5,395 bases of DNA from Aquamicrobium sp. (GTDB lineage: Bacteria; Pseudomonadota; Alphaproteobacteria; Rhizobiales; Rhizobiaceae): NCBI GenBank assembly GCA_014860725.1, contig JACZJD010000535.1, forward strand, positions 1-5,395, given 5' to 3'. The notes under the pieces were generated by a model. It did not search any database. It worked only from the letters and a program-made list of their open reading frames with translations, and was not told where the DNA came from. Each line of letters begins with the position of its first letter. Position 1 is the stretch's first letter. Shown piece by piece: positions 1-5,395 of the stretch. The translations under genes were made by a program, and so were the position numbers.

Positions 1-495
1 GTCGCCACCGGCGCGCTGACGCCGGAGCTGGCGCGCCGGTTCGGCGCCGGCGGCTATGTCGGCCGGGCCTCGGGCCGCGCCTTCGATGCGCGCCGGGCGC
101 TCGCCTATCCGCCCTACGACCGGCTTTCCTTCGACGTCCCGGTGTTCGAGGAAGGGGACGTCAACGCCCGCGTCTGGGTGCGCATCCGCGAGGTCGAGGA
201 GAGCCTGTCGCTGATCGGGCGGCTGCTCGACACGATGCCCGAGGGGCCGACAACGGCGCCGGTCGAGCCGGCGGGCGAGGTGCGCGAGGGCATCGCGGTG
301 GTAGAAGGGTTTCGCGGCGACATACTGGTCTGGCTGCGCCTTGGCGCAGACGGCATCGTCGAGCGCTGCCATCTGCGCGATCCGTCATGGTTCCAGTGGC
401 CGCTGCTCGAAGCCGCGATCGAGGGCAACATCGTCGCCGACTTCCCGCTCTGCAACAAGTCGTTCAACTGCTCCTATTCGGGGCACGATCTCTGA
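1..495 (+). CDS. Hydrogenase-like / NuoD-like large subunit (HyfG/HycE family), C-terminal part
   Basis: Partial gene: the frame is open from base 1 and stops at TGA 493-495, giving the last 164 residues. It looks like the C-terminus of the catalytic-type large subunit of a complex I / group 4 hydrogenase-like membrane complex, in which the subunit would sit in the cytoplasmic arm. Recognisable stretches are GYVGRASGR near residues 19-27, EGIAVVEGFRGDILVWLRL near 95-113, and the terminal block NIVADFPLCNKSFNCSYSG near 143-161. That block aligns with the end of HycE, where DPCxSC provides the two C-terminal Ni-Fe cysteines. Here those positions read N-C-S-Y-S-G, so both ligand cysteines appear replaced by Ser158 and Gly161, and the protein ends three residues later. 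I infer a non-hydrogenase ('Ehr'-type) paralogue without Ni-Fe. It is translationally coupled to the next gene by a TGATG overlap. The N-terminal Ni-Fe motif lies outside the window. Confidence 0.85.
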   Translation, partial: VATGALTPELARRFGAGGYVGRASGRAFDARRALAYPPYDRLSFDVPVFEEGDVNARVWVRIREVEESLSLIGRLLDTMPEGPTTAPVEPAGEVREGIAVVEGFRGDILVWLRLGADGIVERCHLRDPSWFQWPLLEAAIEGNIVADFPLCNKSFNCSYSGHDL

Positions 496-1016
496 TGCGC
501 AAGCTGCTGTTCGAAAGCCTGATCCGGCCCATCCTCACCGAAAGGTCGCCTTCGCCCTCCGATGCGGCCGTGCGGCAGCTTGCCGAGGCGGTCGGCCGGC
601 AGGCGCGGCGGCGGCTCGGCCGCTCGCTGTCGATCCGCGAGGTCGATGCCGGCTCCTGCAACGCCGCCGAGCTCGAGGTCCACGCGCTCAGCAACGCCTT
701 CTACGACATCGAGCGCTTCGGCCTGCGCTTCGTCGCCTCGCCGCGCCATGCCGACGTGCTCGTCGTCACCGGGCCGGTGACGAGGAACATGCGCCAGGCG
801 CTGGAGCGCACTTATGCCGCCACGCCCGACCCGAAATGGGTGGTCGCGGTCAGCGACGACGCGCTCGACGGCGGCCTGTTCGCGGGCAGCTATGCGGTCG
901 AGGCCGGCGTCGGCGCGGTCGTGCCGGTGGACCTGCACATTCCGGGTGATCCGCCGTCGCCCACGGCGCTGCTCGAGGGCCTGCTGGCGCTGCTGGAGCG
1001 CGCCGACGCCGGCTGA
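495..1016 (+). CDS. NuoB/HycG/HyfI-like small subunit with degenerate Fe-S ligands
   Basis: A 173-residue protein of the NADH-quinone oxidoreductase 20 kDa (NuoB) family, HyfI/HycG branch. In this family the subunit carries the [4Fe-4S] cluster next to the large subunit in the cytoplasmic arm. Family landmarks are clear: GSCNAAELEVHALSNAFYD at residues 53-71, SPRHADVLVVTGPVTRNM at 82-99, DALDGGLFAGSYAV at 122-135 and VPVDLHIPGDPPSP at 143-156. The usual ligands are C-x2-C, the Cys of GDCA and the Cys of PGCPP. Here they read C55-x2-Ala58, Asp122 and Asp152, so only one ligand remains, and Cys55 is the only cysteine in the protein. The fold and frame otherwise look intact. I chose ATG 495 because it overlaps the upstream stop by one base (TGATG) and gives a family-like N-terminus; the frame is open further upstream but overlaps the large-subunit gene. 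The Shine-Dalgarno is weak (GGGGC about 10 bases upstream), consistent with translational coupling. Confidence 0.88.
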   Translation: MRKLLFESLIRPILTERSPSPSDAAVRQLAEAVGRQARRRLGRSLSIREVDAGSCNAAELEVHALSNAFYDIERFGLRFVASPRHADVLVVTGPVTRNMRQALERTYAATPDPKWVVAVSDDALDGGLFAGSYAVEAGVGAVVPVDLHIPGDPPSPTALLEGLLALLERADAG

Positions 1017-1051
1017 CAGCGGCGTGCGGATGGCGTCTTGCGCCGGCAGGG

Positions 1052-2005
1052 TCAGGGGGAGGGTGAAGCCGGGTTGCCGCGGAGGTCGAGCGACCAGAAC
1101 TGCCCGACGAGATCGTGGCCGAACGAGTGGTGCGGCTCCTCGCCCATCAGCACGAAGCCCGCGCGCTGATAAAGGCGCCGGGCCGATGCGAGGACGCTGT
1201 TGGTCCACAGGTCGACCCGCGCATATCCGACCTCTTTCGCTCGCGCGATGCAGGCGTCGACGAGCATCTTGCCGACGCCCATGCCGCGCGCCTCGGGCTC
1301 GACATAGAGCAGCCGCAGCTTGCCGACCTCCGGCCCGTCGCCCCGGACGAGGAAGATCGAGCCGACCATGCGGCCGTCCAGCTCCGCGATCCACGCCGCC
1401 TCGCGCGCGGGATCGAACGACTGGTGGAAGTCGGCGAGGATGCGGGCGGCGAGCGCCTCGTAGTCGCCGTTCCAGCCATATTCCTCGGCATAGAGGACCG
1501 TCTGGCGATGAACGACGAGGCCGAGATCGCCTGGCCGCGGATCGCGGAGGATCACGGCCGGCGCAGCCTCCGCCTCGAACATGCGGGTGATGGTCTCGGC
1601 AGCGGCGAGAATGCGCGCGCGCCGGGGCGCCGGCAGGGCGTCGAGCAGCCCGCCGATGGCGTCGCGCGTGTTCCGTTCGAGCGCGGCGAAGGTGGTGCGG
1701 CCTGTTTCCGTGAGCGAGAGCAGCTGGTTGCGGCCGTGCTGCGGATCGTCGCGCACCTCGACCAGCCCGCGCTCGCCGAACCGCTTCAGGGTGCGGCTGA
1801 TCTGCGCCCGGTCGAGGTTCAGCGCCCGCGCGATCTCGGCCGCCGTCGGGTCGGTGCGATGGGCAAGCTCGTAGAGGATGCGCGCCTCGCTCAGCGTGAA
1901 CGGGCTGTTGTCGAGATGCGGATTGAGCAGGCCGAGCCGGTTGGTGTAGACCCGGTTGAAGGCCCGCAGCGCTGCGATTTCCCGTTCGCGATCCGCCGTC
2001 GGCAT
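1052..2005 (-). CDS. MarR-family regulator fused to GNAT acetyltransferase
   Basis: A 317-residue two-domain protein. Residues about 10-145 form a MarR-type winged-helix domain: the helix-turn-helix is at 54-82 (TAAEIARALNLDRAQISRTL) and the wing at 86-103 (DDPQHGRNQLLSL, then TETGR). Residues about 150-308 are a GNAT N-acetyltransferase domain, with motif A around RLLYVEPEARGMGVGKMLVD (231-250), including the RGMGVG acetyl-CoA pyrophosphate loop, and motif B around ASARRLYQRAGF (273-284). This HTH-GNAT fusion is a known architecture, usually annotated as a bifunctional regulator/acetyltransferase; the acetylated substrate is unknown. ATG 2005 is supported by an AGGGAG Shine-Dalgarno 8 bases upstream. 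The gene is convergent with the hydrogenase-like operon (35-bp gap) and divergent from the PHA operon. Two matching palindromes just upstream of the start suggest autoregulation. Whether it also controls the PHA genes is inference from position. Confidence 0.9.
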   Translation of the reverse strand: MPTADREREIAALRAFNRVYTNRLGLLNPHLDNSPFTLSEARILYELAHRTDPTAAEIARALNLDRAQISRTLKRFGERGLVEVRDDPQHGRNQLLSLTETGRTTFAALERNTRDAIGGLLDALPAPRRARILAAAETITRMFEAEAAPAVILRDPRPGDLGLVVHRQTVLYAEEYGWNGDYEALAARILADFHQSFDPAREAAWIAELDGRMVGSIFLVRGDGPEVGKLRLLYVEPEARGMGVGKMLVDACIARAKEVGYARVDLWTNSVLASARRLYQRAGFVLMGEEPHHSFGHDLVGQFWSLDLRGNPASPSP

Positions 2006-2013
2006 GCGATCTG

Positions 2014-2019
2014 CTCCCT
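2014..2019 (-). promoter_or_regulatory. Ribosome binding site of the MarR-GNAT gene
   Basis: Read on the minus strand this is AGGGAG, followed by 8 bases and then ATG 2005. It is a good Shine-Dalgarno match at normal spacing and supports that start codon. Confidence 0.65.
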
Positions 2020-2021
2020 GG

Positions 2022-2038
2022 TGTTGATTTGATCAACA
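2022..2038. promoter_or_regulatory. Palindromic operator 1, TGTTGA-N5-TCAACA
   Basis: TGTTGA TTTGA TCAACA is a perfect inverted repeat. It can be extended to 8-bp arms with a 3-base spacer (GTGTTGAT-TTG-ATCAACAC, 2021-2039). It lies 17 bp upstream of the MarR-GNAT start and has the size and symmetry of a MarR-dimer operator. The same consensus recurs 25 bp away. It overlaps the candidate -10 of the regulator promoter, which fits autorepression. The assignment to this regulator is inferred from proximity and family. Confidence 0.7.
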
Positions 2039-2061
2039 CTACATAATGTTGATTGAGTCAA
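2032..2061 (-). promoter_or_regulatory. Candidate promoter of the MarR-GNAT gene
   Basis: On the minus strand TTGACT (2061-2056) can serve as -35 and GTTGAT (2037-2032) as a weak -10, with an 18-base spacer. Transcription would start near 2025, just before the Shine-Dalgarno at 2019-2014. Each element lies inside one of the two palindromes, so a bound regulator would block RNA polymerase. The -10 matches the consensus poorly, so the exact position is uncertain. Confidence 0.35.
2042..2047 (+). promoter_or_regulatory. Candidate -10 element reading toward the PHA operon
   Basis: CATAAT matches the TATAAT consensus at five of six positions and is one of the very few AT-rich hexamers in the divergent region. 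It lies between the two operators. No good -35 is seen at 16-18 bases upstream (the sequence there is near TGGTGT), so activity is uncertain. If real, the phaC leader would be about 190 bases long. The rest of the leader (2064-2242) shows only a short direct repeat, GAAGCTGG at 2152-2159 and 2165-2172, and a weak alternative -35/-10 pair (TTGCAG 2125-2130, CTAGAA 2149-2154). Confidence 0.25.
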
Positions 2062-2063
2062 CA
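2047..2063. promoter_or_regulatory. Palindromic operator 2, TGTTGA-N5-TCAACA
   Basis: TGTTGA TTGAG TCAACA is a second perfect copy of the 6-5-6 palindrome. Its centre is 25 bp from that of operator 1. It overlaps the candidate -35 (TTGACT on the minus strand) of the regulator promoter. Two identical half-site sets with the same spacer length in an otherwise GC-rich sequence are unlikely to be chance. Confidence 0.7.
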
Positions 2064-2233
2064 ATGTCCTTTTGCGGTCACGAACGCGCCGGAAGCCCGG
2101 CCGGCACCGCAATCGCGACGGCCATTGCAGGACCGTCACACTCTTCGCCTAGAAGCTGGACCTGGAAGCTGGGCGGGGCCGTGCGGAAAGCGGTATGGAG
2201 CCTTCCGCACCCCGACCGCTGGCGGAAGCATTC

Positions 2234-2239
2234 GGAAGG
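2234..2239 (+). promoter_or_regulatory. Ribosome binding site that favours the 2243 start of phaC
   Basis: GGAAGG lies 3 bases before ATG 2243. The spacing is short, but the match is better than the GGAAAG (2185-2190) in front of the alternative ATG at 2195. Together with the protein length this favours the downstream start. Confidence 0.4.
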
Positions 2240-2242
2240 CGC

Positions 2243-4018
2243 ATGACCGAACATCATCAGACGGCAATCGAGGCGGACGACACCGGGCCGACCTTGTTCG
2301 AGGCGCTTGCCGAGCTCGACAGGGCGGCCGCGGCGGGGATCGCGTGGTTCACGGGCGGGTTGTCTCCCGTCGCCGTCGGGCTCGCCTTCGCCGACTGGGC
2401 GGCGCATCTGGCCATCGCGCCCGGCAGGCAGGCGCGCGTCGCCATCGAGGGCTGGTCGGCCGGCGCGCGCATGGCGCGGGACGTGCTGCGGCACGTGGCG
2501 AATGCCGGGCCGGAGCCGGCGGCCCGCTCCGCGACGGTCGACCCGCGGTTCGCCGACGAGGCATGGCAGGATTTTCCCTTCTGGCTCGCGCAGCGCAGCT
2601 TCCTCGCCGGTCAGGACTGGCTGTTCGGCGCGGTGCGCGACGTGCCGGGTGTCTCGCCGCACAGCGAGAACGTCGTCGCCTTCATGACGCGGCAGTGGCT
2701 CGACATGCTCTCGCCCTCCAATTCGCCGCTGGCCAACCCGGTCATCGCGCGAAAGGCGCACAGGACGGCGGGCGCCAACCTGGTCGAAGGGCTTTCCAAC
2801 TGGATGGAGGATGCGAGGCGCCTGGCCCGCGCCGAGCCTCCGGCGGGCGCGGAGGCGTTCCGTCCCGGCGAGACGGTCGCGGTCACGCCGGGCAAGGTGG
2901 TGTTCCGCAACCGCCTGATCGAGCTGATCCAGTACGCGCCCGCGACGGAAACGGTGCATGCGGAACCGGTGCTGATCGTGCCGGCCTGGATCATGAAATA
3001 CTACATCCTCGACCTGTCGCCGCAGAATTCGCTGATCCGGCATCTGGTCGCGGCGGGCCATACCGTCTTCTGCATCTCGTGGCGCAACGTCACGGCCGAG
3101 GACCGCGACCTGTCGCTGAACGACTACCGCAGCGACGGCGTGATGGCCGCGCTCGACGCCATCGCCGCCATCGTGCCGGGCCGGCGGGTGCATGCGGCGG
3201 GCTACTGCCTCGGCGGCACGCTGCTCGCCATCGCCGCCGCGGCGATGGCCGAGTTCGGCGACGACCGCCTCCGGTCGCTGACGCTGTTCGCGGCGCAGAC
3301 CGATTTCACCGAGCCGGGCGAGCTCCAGCTCTTCATCGACCACAGCCAGGTCGCCTTCCTGGAGGCGATGATGGCGCGCAAGGGCACGCTGGAAGCCGGG
3401 CAGATGGCGGGCGCCTTCCAGCTCCTGCGCTCCAACGACCTGATCTGGTCGCGCATCGTCCACGACTATCTGATGGGCGAGCGCACGCCGATGATCGACC
3501 TGATGGCATGGAACAGCGACGCCACGCGCATGCCCCACAGGATGCACGCCGAGTATCTGCGCAGGCTCTTCCTCGACAACGAGCTCGCCAGCGGCCGCTA
3601 TGTCGTGGACGGACACCCGATCGCGCCCCAGAACATCCGCGCGCCGATCTTCGCGGTCGGCACGGAGCGCGACCATGTCGCGCCGTGGCGCTCGGTCTAC
3701 AAGATCCACTATCTCTCCGACGCGCCCGTCACCTTCGTGCTGGCGAGCGGCGGCCACAATGCCGGCATCGTCAGCGAGCCCGGCCATCCGCACCGCCACT
3801 ACCGCATCGCCACCAGGACGCCGGCCGACCCGTATCTGAGCGACGGCGAATGGCTGGAGGCCGCCGCGCGGCGCGAGGGCTCGTGGTGGCTGGAATGGTT
3901 CGGCTGGCTCGTGCGCCATTCGGACCCCGGACGCGTGCCGCCGCCGGCGACGGGCGCTCCCGACAGGGGCTTCCCGCCGCTCGCCGACGCCCCCGGAACC
4001 TATGTGATGCAGCCATGA
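2243..4018 (+). CDS. phaC: Class I-type polyhydroxyalkanoate synthase
   Basis: This cytoplasmic, granule-associated enzyme polymerises (R)-3-hydroxyacyl-CoA into PHA and releases CoA. From ATG 2243 it is 591 residues, close to the 589 of Cupriavidus necator PhaC. The PhaC N-terminal domain spans roughly residues 95-265, including DPRFADEAWQDFPFW at 100-114, and an alpha/beta-hydrolase core follows. The lipase-like box GYCLGG (320-325) carries nucleophile Cys322; Asp477 in GTERDHVAPW and His505 in SGGHNAGI complete the triad. These positions are close to Cys319/Asp480/His508 of the C. necator enzyme. WNSDAT around Trp423 and the end block GSWWLEWFGWLV are also typical. An in-frame ATG at 2195 would add 16 residues; I prefer 2243 on length and Shine-Dalgarno but cannot exclude 2195. 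The stop overlaps the next start (ATGA), so synthase and hydratase-reductase should be translated together. It may be a second, accessory synthase rather than the main PhaC of the cell. Confidence 0.92.
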   Translation: MTEHHQTAIEADDTGPTLFEALAELDRAAAAGIAWFTGGLSPVAVGLAFADWAAHLAIAPGRQARVAIEGWSAGARMARDVLRHVANAGPEPAARSATVDPRFADEAWQDFPFWLAQRSFLAGQDWLFGAVRDVPGVSPHSENVVAFMTRQWLDMLSPSNSPLANPVIARKAHRTAGANLVEGLSNWMEDARRLARAEPPAGAEAFRPGETVAVTPGKVVFRNRLIELIQYAPATETVHAEPVLIVPAWIMKYYILDLSPQNSLIRHLVAAGHTVFCISWRNVTAEDRDLSLNDYRSDGVMAALDAIAAIVPGRRVHAAGYCLGGTLLAIAAAAMAEFGDDRLRSLTLFAAQTDFTEPGELQLFIDHSQVAFLEAMMARKGTLEAGQMAGAFQLLRSNDLIWSRIVHDYLMGERTPMIDLMAWNSDATRMPHRMHAEYLRRLFLDNELASGRYVVDGHPIAPQNIRAPIFAVGTERDHVAPWRSVYKIHYLSDAPVTFVLASGGHNAGIVSEPGHPHRHYRIATRTPADPYLSDGEWLEAAARREGSWWLEWFGWLVRHSDPGRVPPPATGAPDRGFPPLADAPGTYVMQP

Positions 4019-5373
4019 ACGCGCCCGACCAGCCGCTCGTCAACCGCACCTTCGAGGAGATCGAGATCGGCGAGACCGCCTCGCTGGTGCGCTTCGTGCG
4101 CACCGACGACATCCGGCTGTTCGCCGCCATGTCGGGCGACGTCAATCCGGCGCATCTCGACGAGCTCTATGCCGAGACGGACATCTTCGGCCACGTCGTC
4201 GTCCATGGCATGTGGACGGCGGCGCTGCTCTCGACGCTGCTCGGCACGCGGCTGCCGGGGCCGGGCACGGTCTATCTCGGACAGGACATCCGCTTCCGCC
4301 GGTCGGTCGCGCCGGGCGACACGGTGACGGCCATCGTGACCGCCACGGAAAAGCGCGCCGACAAGCGCATCGTCACCTTCGACACGCGCTGCACCAACCA
4401 GCATGGCGAGGACGTGCTGACCGGAACGGCCACGGTCATCGCGCCGGAGGAGAAGCTCACACTGCCGCGGATTCCCGTGCCCGAGGTGGTGCTGCGCAGG
4501 CGGGACCGCTTCGGCCACGGCCTGCAGGACGCCGCCGCCCGCGACGGTTCCCGACCGGCCCCGGTCGCGGCCTCCCTTTCGCCGGCGCCGGCCGGTCCCG
4601 TGTCGCCGATCGTCGATCTTTCCGGCAAGCGCGGCCTCGTCGTCGGCATCGCCAACGAGAGCAGCATCGCCTATGGCTGCGCCCGCGCCTTCCGCGCTGC
4701 CGGCGCGGAGCTGGCGGTGACCTATCTCAACGCCAGGGCCGAGCCTTATGTCCGGCCGCTGGCCGACGCGGTCGGGGCGGGGATCGTCGAGCCCTGCGAC
4801 GTGCGCGTGCCGGGCCAGTTGGAAGACCTGTTCGACCGCATCGGCGACGAGTGGGGCGGGCTCGACTTCCTGCTGCACTCGATCGCCTTCGCGCCGCGCG
4901 AGGACCTTCAGGCCGGACTGGTCAACTGCTCGGCCGATGGCTTCGCCATGGCGATGGACGTGTCCTGCCATTCCTTCATCCGCATGGCGCGGCTCGCCCT
5001 GCCGCTGATGAGGAACGGCGGCAGCCTCCAGACGGTCAGCTTCTTCGGCGCCGACCGCGTGGTTGAGGGCTACAACCTGATGGGACCGGTGAAGGCGGCG
5101 CTCGAATCGACCGTGCGTACGCTCGCCGCAGACCTCGCGACGCACGACATCCGCGTCCATGCGCTCTCCACCGGACCGGTGAAGACCCGCGCCGCCTCGG
5201 GCATTGACCGCTTCGACGCGCTGATGGACCGCGTCCGCGAGCGGACGCCGGCCCACCACCTCGTCACCGTCGAGGAGATCGGGCGCATCGCGGCCTTTCT
5301 CGCCAGCGATGCGGGCGCGCCGATGACCGGCTCGGTCATCTTCGCCGATCACGGCTTTCACGTCGTGGCGTGA
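4015..5373 (+). CDS. Fused MaoC-type (R)-enoyl-CoA hydratase and FabI-type enoyl reductase
   Basis: A 452-residue fusion. Residues about 8-145 are a MaoC/PhaJ hot-dog domain with the hydratase-2 signature FAAMSGDVNPAHLDELYA (36-53), including catalytic Asp42 and His47. Such domains hydrate trans-2-enoyl-CoA to (R)-3-hydroxyacyl-CoA, the substrate of the upstream synthase. An Ala/Pro-rich linker (about 165-198) leads to a full-length FabI-like short-chain dehydrogenase (about 200-452). It has the NAD site GLVVGIANESSIAYG (207-221), SIAFAP at 289-294, catalytic Tyr353 and Lys360 (Y-x6-K) and TRAASGI at 391-397. The position of the additional E. coli FabI Tyr146 is Phe343. The start ATG 4015 overlaps the phaC stop by 4 bp. 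GTG at residue 196 has no Shine-Dalgarno, so a separate FabI is unlikely. The hydratase part resembles the one normally fused to phosphate acetyltransferase in Rhizobiales; here FabI takes that place. The order hydratase-reductase is clear; the true acyl carrier (CoA or ACP) is not. Confidence 0.88.
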   Translation: MNAPDQPLVNRTFEEIEIGETASLVRFVRTDDIRLFAAMSGDVNPAHLDELYAETDIFGHVVVHGMWTAALLSTLLGTRLPGPGTVYLGQDIRFRRSVAPGDTVTAIVTATEKRADKRIVTFDTRCTNQHGEDVLTGTATVIAPEEKLTLPRIPVPEVVLRRRDRFGHGLQDAAARDGSRPAPVAASLSPAPAGPVSPIVDLSGKRGLVVGIANESSIAYGCARAFRAAGAELAVTYLNARAEPYVRPLADAVGAGIVEPCDVRVPGQLEDLFDRIGDEWGGLDFLLHSIAFAPREDLQAGLVNCSADGFAMAMDVSCHSFIRMARLALPLMRNGGSLQTVSFFGADRVVEGYNLMGPVKAALESTVRTLAADLATHDIRVHALSTGPVKTRAASGIDRFDALMDRVRERTPAHHLVTVEEIGRIAAFLASDAGAPMTGSVIFADHGFHVVA

Positions 5374-5395
5374 GCCCCGGGCCGCTCCGCCGTCC

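Noticed and set aside
1005..1047. Possible bidirectional terminator between the convergent genes: GACGCC (1005-1010) with GGCGTC (1032-1037), and GCCGGC (1008-1013) with GCCGGC (1042-1047).
   Set aside because: The arms are only 6 bp with loops of more than 20 bases, overlap coding sequence, and no T-tract follows on either strand. Such short GC inverted repeats are expected by chance here.
474..2039. A 521-residue minus-strand frame covering the MarR-GNAT gene and the NuoB-like gene.
   Set aside because: It overlaps two genes with clear family motifs in other frames, and its own translation is Arg/Ala-rich without motifs.
2152..2172. Direct repeat GAAGCTGG, two copies 13 bp apart, in the phaC leader.
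   Set aside because: Too short and without symmetry or link to a promoter element to support a function; noted only as part of the leader.
2078..3919. Long minus-strand frames opposite phaC (613 residues) and opposite the hydratase-FabI gene (4000-5361, 453 residues).
   Set aside because: They are antisense shadows of strongly biased codons, with His/Arg/Asp-rich low-complexity translations and no recognisable domains.
2053..4014. A very long + strand frame runs open from 2053 through phaC and continues in frame into the hydratase-FabI gene, as if it were one 1106-residue protein.
   Set aside because: Up to 4015 it is an Arg/Ala/Gly-rich translation without family motifs, while the overlapping frame encodes a complete PHA synthase with its catalytic triad. 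Stop codons are simply rare in such GC-rich sequence; the real gene begins at ATG 4015.
4600..4602. GTG at residue 196 of the fusion as a possible internal start for a separate FabI.
   Set aside because: No Shine-Dalgarno precedes it and the frame is continuous from the hydratase, so a single fused product is simpler.

Overview
The window is strongly GC-rich, with C or G at most third codon positions. Its protein families and gene order look like an alphaproteobacterium, most likely a member of the Hyphomicrobiales (Rhizobiales, for example a Mesorhizobium/Phyllobacteriaceae-type organism). This assignment comes from reading the sequence, not from a database search.

Left part (1-1016, + strand): the end of an operon for a membrane complex related to complex I and group 4 hydrogenases (Hyf/Hyc-like, the 'energy-converting hydrogenase related' type). 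It holds the C-terminus of the large (NuoD/HycE/HyfG-like) subunit, then a complete small (NuoB/HycG/HyfI-like) subunit whose start overlaps the stop of the large one. The large subunit lacks the C-terminal CxxC that holds Ni-Fe in true hydrogenases. The small subunit has lost three of the four expected cysteine ligands of its [4Fe-4S] cluster.

Middle (1052-2242): a convergent, minus-strand gene for a MarR-type winged-helix regulator fused to a GNAT acetyltransferase. A 237-bp divergent intergenic region follows. Next to the regulator start it carries two copies of the same palindrome, TGTTGA-N5-TCAACA, 25 bp apart, which look like the regulator's own operators.

Right part (2243-5373, + strand): a two-gene operon. 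The first gene is a class I-type polyhydroxyalkanoate (PHA) synthase with an intact Cys-Asp-His triad. The second overlaps it by 4 bp (ATGA) and encodes an unusual fusion of a MaoC/PhaJ-type (R)-specific enoyl-CoA hydratase with a FabI-type enoyl reductase. In related bacteria, as I recall, this hydratase domain is usually fused to phosphate acetyltransferase, with acetate kinase and a separate FabI nearby. The fusion here suggests the Pta/AckA segment was lost. The hydratase would supply (R)-3-hydroxyacyl-CoA to the synthase, while the reductase domain would act on the same enoyl thioester, so the protein may sit at a branch between polymer storage and fatty-acyl reduction.

No RNA genes, insertion sequences, CRISPR arrays or convincing intrinsic terminators were found. 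The 22 bases after the last stop hold nothing recognisable.
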